Shown in pieces: positions 6,012-11,849 of a stretch of 11,849 nt of DNA. The first letter of the stretch is position 1; the number at the start of each line of letters is the position of its first letter. The stretch is from Spirogloea muscicola (Eukaryota > Streptophyta > Zygnematophyceae > Spirogloeales > Spirogloeaceae). The DNA lies in NCBI GenBank assembly GCA_009602725.1, contig WELB01000094.1, positions 406,581 to 418,429 on the forward strand. The letters are read 5' to 3'. Position numbers and translations under genes: made by a program. The notes under the pieces were generated by a model. The model ran no database searches, had not been told where the DNA came from, and saw only the letters and a list, made by a program, of their open reading frames with translations.

Positions 6012-9000
6012 TTAGGCGAAGCGAAGCTTCCGCCGCAGCCCAATTGTGGACTTGTCAGCCAGGATGCTCTTGGAGGACAGGAGCCGGAGCCCAGCCTGCG
6101 TCAGTCGGATCTGTGTAACACAGACCAGCTTGCACGTGTGCACATCAGCATGCTGACAGAGTCCATCAATTGCCATGCAGGCCAATAAAAGCATTGCTTG
6201 GCAAGAGATCCCATCTTGAAGGAGCATGCTTAGGCAGGAAGACTGTTGCTGAAGGTACTGATAACTCACCCCCTGGAATGCCACAAGTGTCCACCAATTT
6301 GCCACCAAGCCCATCCCTAGCTTTTGTCCCATCTGAAAATAGTAAAGAGCTACTAAGCACCATGAGGAAAGGGCACACACCCCAGCACTGACAGCCTGGC
6401 TTCCACTCATCGTGGCAGTATAGCATGCGCTGTGCTCAAAGTGCTAGAGCAAAGAGCTAAGGCATCAGGATGGTCGATGCACGTCTACAAGAAGCAGAAA
6501 GGATGGGACATTAACGGCAAGGTGTCAGAACATTACCACAAGGAAGAAGACGCAGATAGCAAGGCTGGTCAGAAGATCAATGGCAAGAAACTTCAAGTCC
6601 CTCCCAGCCTGCACATAAGTTGAAGATTATGCAATGCTCAATGTGAACGACCTACACGGATATGCAGAGGCAGAGCCCCTGTGAAGCTGCAGATGGTCTT
6701 TAACAACACCTACAAGTGAGAGGTGAGGCCCCTACACCTGGAACATGGCCTACTCAAACCACTTCGTGTCACCAATGCCAATACAAGCATAAGAAAGTGT
6801 GCAATTGCATTATAAACCAAATTGTTAAGGTTGCACTGGCTCAACATGGTTGTGTGTTGCAAAACGGCCCTTGAGCCAGGGCAAGGAATGCTTGAATGCT
6901 TACCAAGAGCGTCCCCTCCAACACGAGCACAACTGGGGTTAACATCAGCGCAACATGAAGTGGAGCAGTAAGAGTGCGCATCTGCAGACAACCACTGACA
7001 GAGTCCTGTCACATAAGTTGCTTCAACTACTGCAATAACAACAAACTGCTCTGCTCTTGCTGTCGCCACAGAATTTTGTTTGACAGCGGCTTTCAATATC
7101 TTGAAGAGCAGCTTTGCACAATGTACTGCTTGCGCATCCTGTCTTTGTGTAAGCTGCTAACTAAGGAACACCATCACAATGATCTTGAGATTACCCGTGA
7201 GACAATGGCCGCATCAGCTGTAAAGAGTTGAGGAGCAACCCAGGGAACTGCTGCAGCACAAGCACCCATGAATGCGCCGGTGGTGACAGCCAGTCCCAAC
7301 AACGACCTGAGCAGTTGCCTCGCCTGCCAGAATTGTGGATTCATACAAACAGAGCAATCATCAGTCCTCAGGCAAGGCACTTGTGATCACAAAGTTAGAA
7401 GCACACACTAACATGGTAACCTTAGCGCAAGAGATAGTTGATCATTGTCCATGCAATCAGAAACTTAGCAATGAAATTTGTCACGCTTCTAGGCGGTAAA
7501 ATTGCCTCAAGAACCGCCAGCATTGGCACAGGGCCACACTGATTGGCATGCACACCTGCTTCAAGTTGCAATGGACGCCAGTTGTGAAGGTTGGCATGAA
7601 GGACTGCGACGTCTGAGAAAGGGGCTCGCCAACCACACAGAATAGGGAGTAGAGGCCAATCATGACCTGCCAACATTTACATCAAGAGTATCAAAGAAGC
7701 CCATAATGGAATCTAGTAGGAAAGAATTGTGTTGCCAGAGTGTGCACAGTTGCAATCCTCAGTGTATGAAGACAAGGTGAGCCAAAACGTTGGTTTCAGT
7801 CAAAGCACCAACTGCATGCTCTTCATGCACCATCGTACTAAACTAGTAAATCAATGTACGACGAGCTCACTATTGATGAGCTCAGCCACAAAATGGAATG
7901 CACCCAAGCTGCATGAAAGATTGCACACAATGGTAGATGTATAGTACCTGATGCGCAGCTATGGGCACAGTTCCCAGTGATGTAGCTATGTATGTCAAGA
8001 TTGTGTAGAAGGTGACCTGCCAGAAGGTAGTACATAAGATTATAGCGACAATTGTACAAGAAAGTGTAGGCAAGACATCCATTTGCAATTCAAATAGCTG
8101 TCTCTGCATCATACAACATAGCTGGTGATAGACGCATGTGCAATGGGTAAGTTGAATCTAAGATCAGACATCAGAAGAAAGCCAAGCAGATACAGCTGAC
8201 AGAAGCCATTGCTCTCAGACATCCACTGTAGTGTACCTTGGCTATCATGCTTAGAAGGATTGGCGCCGCTAAGTGGATGAACATAAGGAAATCCTCAGCT
8301 TTTGGAATTGAGATGGCAAGAGGAATAGTCTTGCTTTTGTGAAAATCCAGTAGAAGCAGTGCACAACCAACATACTGCAGGAAGGGTGCAAGAGAGACTT
8401 GTCACGAGTGAGCTCACCACATCTCATGTGAATTATCGAATCAATGCCATCATACCAACTAGTCACTGTAACCACAGCACTACAGCACATGATCAGACAA
8501 TTGTCTGCAACAGCCGACATCTACAAGCCGGCATGAATACACGGCTGTATGACTGCTAGTCCTCCATCATCCCCTGTCGTGACTGGCACTTTGCTGGTTC
8601 AACAGGTCAACACATTGCCCACCTGGGATGCCATTGTAGCCCAAGCTGCGCCCGCAATGCCCATGCCAAAGACTGGGCAGAGCACCAGATCACCCACCAA
8701 ATTGACAAGGCTGGCCAAAGCAAGCACTTTGAGGGGTCCCCAAGCATTCTGCATGCCAAGGCTGCAAAGGTGTCCACAAATGGAAAGAGTCAGTTCTTCG
8801 TGCTGTGTTGGGGCAAAGTCTATGATGGACAGGCTGCCAAGCTCGACAGTGTACACTCTTGTGCCTTTGCTGACCTGGCGCTCTGTACTACGGAGCCCAC
8901 CAAGACAGCCGGCCAAGCATACCCTCGAATCTGATCAGGACACATTGTACACAGTCAGCAGGATCCCATCAACAGACATTGCACATGGTCAGCTGGCACT

Positions 9001-10889
9001 TCTCTGAGATATGCACTGTTGTCTTTCCTTCCTCCCGGGAGCATGAGGTTGTAGAGTTTGGGACATTACGTGACCATCAAACAATACGATTCAGATGAAG
9101 AAATACTACTAGCTAAACAACAACAAAAGACCAAGGGCACTCTGTTAACATAGCATCTGTCACACACCTGTGCATAAGTATTTGCAGCAGGGATGAGGTT
9201 GGCATTCTTGACTCCGACAAAAGCTGCAACAGCAGTTAGTAAGGCATCAGCAAACAGCTTCCACAGATGCTGAACTCCTCCAAAACAAGGCTGCAATAGC
9301 AAACACTCAACATACTAACCTCTCAAGATGGGCACTGAGAAAAAGCGTGTGAAGGCAATCAGCCCAAGTCCGCAAGCAAGGCCCACAAAAAGGAGACGAG
9401 AAAGGTGTCTCGCAGCTTCATCCAGATCCTGCAAGCAGGACAAAGGATCATACACGCGCTTGAGCCACACTGTGAGATTGCATTTGCTTGATCTAGTATT
9501 GCTGCTATTGACACCTAGACTAGTATAGAACAAGGATAATAATGACTCGAAAAACAAACATATCACATCATAGAATTTGTTCGTACTTCATTTGCCATGG
9601 CAGTTGCGATCAGATTGGAAGTTGCTACAGAGATGAACATGAACATGTACGATATCTGATCGCACACGACCGTGGCAGGACCTGAACATTACAGCCACAA
9701 ACACTCCATGAATCCCCTTGGCTACAGACAAAACCTTAATGTGTGTGAGAGAGCTCAGCTGTGCAGTTGCAGAAGCAAGAGCAGCACAGCAAGAATGCCA
9801 TTGCAAGCAGCGCAAGCATGAGCAGGTTGTGCTCTGTGCGTGATCGAGAATACATTTCTTGACTCAAGCAGCTTGATGCAAGCAGTGTACAGCGAGGCAT
9901 CCAGCATCTGAGAAAGGCATCTGAGATCAGAATTTGCTGCTTCCGCAGAGTTGTCAGGGTAAAACAACCTGAGAGCAAGTAAGCATAAATTCAGTTGTGA
10001 TTGTCAAATGTCAATGGTCTGAGGTAGGTGGAGGAGAGATTTGCTCACCCAGTGCAGCTAGCTCAAGGGAGCTACTGTTGCCAATAACAGCCGTGTCTAT
10101 CAAGCTCATCAGCGGATTTGCTAACCAGATTCCTAGTGCAGGACCAGCAAAACTTAGCACCATCTTGATCTGCTCAAGAACAGTCTGCTCAGACACATGC
10201 CTCCGTACGGGCATTGTTACAGCCTCGGGCTTCTCCAGAGCTGGGGTCTCTGGCAGCTTCACTGGCTCTGCAATGGGGACAGGTGCCAACTGCTTTGGCA
10301 GACCATCACCCACTGTCTGGGTTCCGACCGAAGCTGTCTCCTCTGGTACGTCAACCACATCAAGCTTTTGTATACCCAAAGCCAAGGAGTCATCATCCAA
10401 GCCAGGACTCCAGTACTTCTCCCCCGGTTCTCTCAACTCCTTCCCGACTACATTGTTTTCTGCTGGTAAAAGCAGACTTATGATATCTGCATCAATACTC
10501 TGCTGAAGCTGGTCCAAGGTTGCTCCTTCCACGGCATACCAGGGACCTGGATCACTGCCAGGACCAGGCTGGAAGTGGATGCTACTCGAGGAGCTATCTG
10601 ATGAAGGAATGCTGGCTGTCTCTGAGAATGTACTGCTGTGACAGTCATTCGACGACGCTGTGCTGGAGCTACAACATTGAATCTTGACTGCAGGTATTCG
10701 GTGCTGCAATAGGGAGCCCTGACCAAGGAGCAGTCCCAAGCTTCTCCTTTGCCTAGGGCATAAGTTGGCCTCCCTGCTTGAAGGCACTGACAGTCGCACA
10801 TTCGCCTGCTGCCCGACCACACCTCGTCTGTGTGACTGACTGACTGCACCCTCAGCCAAGTGCACACTGGCAGACAGGACCGCAGCCAT
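6012..10889 (-). CDS. Plastid MATE-family transporter, EDS5/DTX45-46-like (14 exons, 684 aa)
   Basis: Spliced minus-strand gene. Coding exons by position: 10889-10049, 9681-9587, 9428-9320, 9223-9168, 8930-8875, 8761-8623, 8374-8237, 8016-7948, 7666-7556, 7323-7195, 6981-6904, 6608-6537, 6332-6270, 6110-6012 (TAA stop). All junctions are GT-AG and the summed length, 2055 nt, is an open frame. The start is the first ATG after an in-frame TGA about 30 nt upstream. Family signatures in order: LIDTAVIG (264-271), [10 protein letters not shown] with SVATSN (about 287-303), [11 protein letters not shown] (387-397), [13 protein letters not shown] (420-432), ATSLGT and IAAHQ before 501, [13 protein letters not shown] (514-526), LEGTLL then AGRDLKF (602-614). 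These match the plant chloroplast MATE group containing EDS5 and DTX45/46: secondary antiporters, about 12 membrane helices, in the plastid envelope. EDS5 exports salicylic acid or its precursor; the substrate here is unknown. At 684 residues it is longer than the roughly 540-560 of Arabidopsis relatives, through its N-terminus. Family assignment is very sure; a few exon edges are less so. Confidence 0.93.
6111..10048 (-). other. Intron set of the MATE gene (13 introns)
   Basis: Introns on the minus strand are 10048-9682, 9586-9429, 9319-9224, 9167-8931, 8874-8762, 8622-8375, 8236-8017, 7947-7667, 7555-7324, 7194-6982, 6903-6609, 6536-6333 and 6269-6111, so 96 to 367 nt long. Donors are loose (GTGAGC, GTACGA, GTTAGT, GTGTGT, GTCAGC, GTGGGC, GTACAC and others). 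Acceptors mostly end GCAG or TCAG. Ten of 13 introns are phase 0, and the last eight are all phase 0. For intron 12 a second acceptor at about 6396 would add 21 in-frame codons to exon 13; I prefer 6332 because it follows a pyrimidine tract and preserves family spacing between AGRDLKF and the next helix. Confidence 0.8.
10176..10889 (-). other. N-terminal extension of the MATE protein: putative plastid transit peptide plus disordered linker
   Basis: This covers residues 1-238 of the transporter, before the first MATE helix. Residues 1 to about 72 are rich in Ser, Ala, Arg and Leu with only two acidic residues, as expected of a plastid transit peptide; the stretch AVKIQCC at 67-73 resembles a processing site. 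Residues about 73-105 are very Ser-rich. Residues 106-225 are Pro- and Asp/Glu-rich with many Val-Pro and Pro-Glu pairs and no visible fold. All of this lies in exon 1, unbroken by introns. Known EDS5-type proteins have a transit peptide but a shorter lead-in. The targeting call is an inference from composition. Confidence 0.65.
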
Positions 10890-11092
10890 CTGTGAATGCG
10901 GATCTGCTAAATGTCCTCAATCCTGGCCACCTGCTGTACAACACTTGAGGTTGGCCTTCAGGTTAACACCTGGTAGCAAGTCCAGCGTCCGCAGGCGAAC
11001 CCCCACGTAAGAGTTAGTGCTAGAAATCCTCCCAATTGCAGAGCGCACGCGTCCTTTGCAGGGTCCTGCTCAGTGGAGCTCAGTGGCGACCT
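10890..11092 (-). promoter_or_regulatory. Presumed 5' UTR and promoter region of the transporter gene
   Basis: This lies directly upstream of the ATG at 10889. In-frame stops close the reading frame above the ATG. On the minus strand a TTACGTGGGG segment (ACGTGG core at 11008-11003) resembles the G-box/ABRE-like cores bound by plant bZIP factors. No TATA box is evident. A single short motif match has little weight. Confidence 0.3.
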
Positions 11093-11305
11093 ATGTCTGC
11101 AGCCGCCGTACGCACTATCTCTTCAGGAAGCAGCACGCCTTCGGGGCAGCCGCACAGCGTCCGTGTTGTAATTGCAGCTGTCGCCTGTCAAGTCGACTTC
11201 CTCTTCTTATCTCTTTCTGACTCCCGCAATCTTTCCTCACTGCTTCCTGCACTGATCGCAGAGGCAGCACTCTTCTCCTGCTTGGCCTGTCAGATGTCCG
11301 AATGA
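11093..11305 (+). CDS. Small hypothetical ORF, possibly a first exon of a divergent gene
   Basis: ATG at 11093 opens 70 codons, beginning MSAAAVRTISSGSSTPSG and continuing VRVVIAAVACQ, ending at TGA 11303-11305. The N-terminal half has protein-like composition; the rest is Leu/Ser-rich from a pyrimidine-rich stretch that could be intronic. It is divergent from the transporter gene and starts about 200 nt from its ATG. I recognise no family. It may equally be non-coding. Confidence 0.2.
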   Translation: MSAAAVRTISSGSSTPSGQPHSVRVVIAAVACQVDFLFLSLSDSRNLSSLLPALIAEAALFSCLACQMSE

Positions 11306-11609
11306 TCACTGCTTTTGTATCTCTTGCCACAAAGCAACAGCACACATTCAACTCCTCTCCACAACCGCAATCTGCCGCTCCTCTCGCCTTCGCCTTCTTC
11401 CCAAAGTTCAACGAGAGGATGTTAGCCCTCGCGCCGCGCGATCACGCCTCTTCTGTGAGTGCTCCTGCACCTGCCCCTGCGCCTGGCCCCGCTGCTCGCC
11501 TCGTCCCTTCAGGAGCTCATCCACCAGCACCGCACAGCCTTGCTCATAACCGAACCGCCTTTGACCCCTCACGGCAGAGGAGGTACCGCCAATGGCCGAG
11601 GCGATGGCA

Positions 11610-11641
11610 CGGCGGCGGCGTCGGCCCACGCGGCGGCGGCG

Positions 11642-11672
<31 letters not shown>

Positions 11673-11673
11673 C
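11610..11673 (+). repeat. CGG trinucleotide tract
   Basis: A run of GGC/CGG triplets with a few interruptions (GTC, CCA). Depending on frame it would encode poly-Gly, poly-Ala or poly-Arg, so the frames crossing it are compositional. A telomere-like CCCTAACCCTA follows at 11733-11743. Confidence 0.8.
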
Positions 11674-11771
11674 GCCAGGAGCAAAGTCGACCTAATTGCC
11701 GAGCCCTAGGAGAGCCCTTGGGAGCCCGGTCGCCCTAACCCTAGGCACAGCGGAGCGGACTCCCCGCGTCA

Positions 11772-11849
11772 GCCGTCGCCGCCGCCACGACGCGGCGCCG
11801 CGCCGCCGTCGCCGCCGTTGCTGCCGCCGCCACTGCCGCCATTGCCGCC
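11772..11849 (+). repeat. CCG trinucleotide tract at the window edge
   Basis: A run of GCC/CCG triplets with interruptions, continuing to the window end. It is the complement in type of the CGG tract at 11610-11673, so the two could pair. It could be the low-complexity part of a gene beyond the window, which cannot be judged here. Confidence 0.75.

Noticed and set aside
6333-6410. Longer exon 13 of the transporter using an upstream acceptor
   Set aside because: It stays in frame but would add 21 residues between AGRDLKF and the final helices, where the family has no insertion. Kept only as a possible isoform.
11302-11709. 135-codon plus-strand frame rich in Ala, Pro and Gly
   Set aside because: Its length comes from the pyrimidine-rich and CGG tracts, which suppress stops in this frame. 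No domain is visible.
1-11849. CRISPR arrays, bacterial operons, tRNA or rRNA genes
   Set aside because: No regularly spaced identical repeats, no ribosome-binding-site-led tandem ORFs, and no tRNA T-loop or rRNA signature found. The spliced gene shows the DNA is eukaryotic nuclear.

Overview
The window looks like nuclear DNA of a green-lineage eukaryote (Viridiplantae: an alga or an early-diverging land plant). Three things support this. There is a spliced gene with 13 GT-AG introns whose product belongs to the plastid EDS5/DTX45-46 branch of MATE transporters. There are plant-type telomere-like repeats (CCCTAAA mixed with CCCTAA). Decayed retroelement fragments are scattered around the gene. 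The species cannot be fixed from the sequence. Both ends are GC- and CpG-rich; the middle is more AT-balanced.

Layout. Positions 1-1700 are a nest of related, broken retroelement pieces. A minus-strand block (about 1-463) and a plus-strand block (837-1279) both carry the C-terminal region of what I read as a non-LTR-type reverse transcriptase polyprotein. Each is linked to 3' tail sequence containing a conserved GGGCTGG...CCAGCC stem-loop. A telomere-like tract lies between them at 762-783. Positions 1700-3250 hold no recognisable gene but include a G-rich purine tract with a G-quadruplex motif and a short degenerate tandem repeat. Positions 3255-3381 form a near-perfect foldback (47-bp arms). 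At 3540-3842 there is a third, more diverged copy of the retroelement C-terminus with its stem-loop tail and an A9 tract. At 4190-4255 there is another stem-loop tail, followed at 4319-4807 by a frameshifted relic of a C5-cytosine DNA methyltransferase-like protein. I see no convincing gene in 4808-6011.

The one intact gene occupies 10889 down to 6012 on the minus strand. I assembled 14 coding exons by hand into a continuous frame of 684 codons plus a stop. Residues 1 to about 72 look like a plastid transit peptide, 73-238 are a low-complexity Ser/Pro/acidic linker, and 239-684 are the MATE core. The gene is flanked on its 5' side (10890-11849) by a GC-rich region with CGG/CCG trinucleotide tracts and a small unrecognised plus-strand ORF.

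The transporter probably acts in the plastid envelope on a small organic metabolite. Salicylate or its precursor is the known cargo of the best-studied relative, but substrate cannot be read from sequence. It has no visible functional link to the retroelement debris. The most unusual material is the dispersed stem-loop tail family, the rearranged left retroelement block and the methyltransferase relic.
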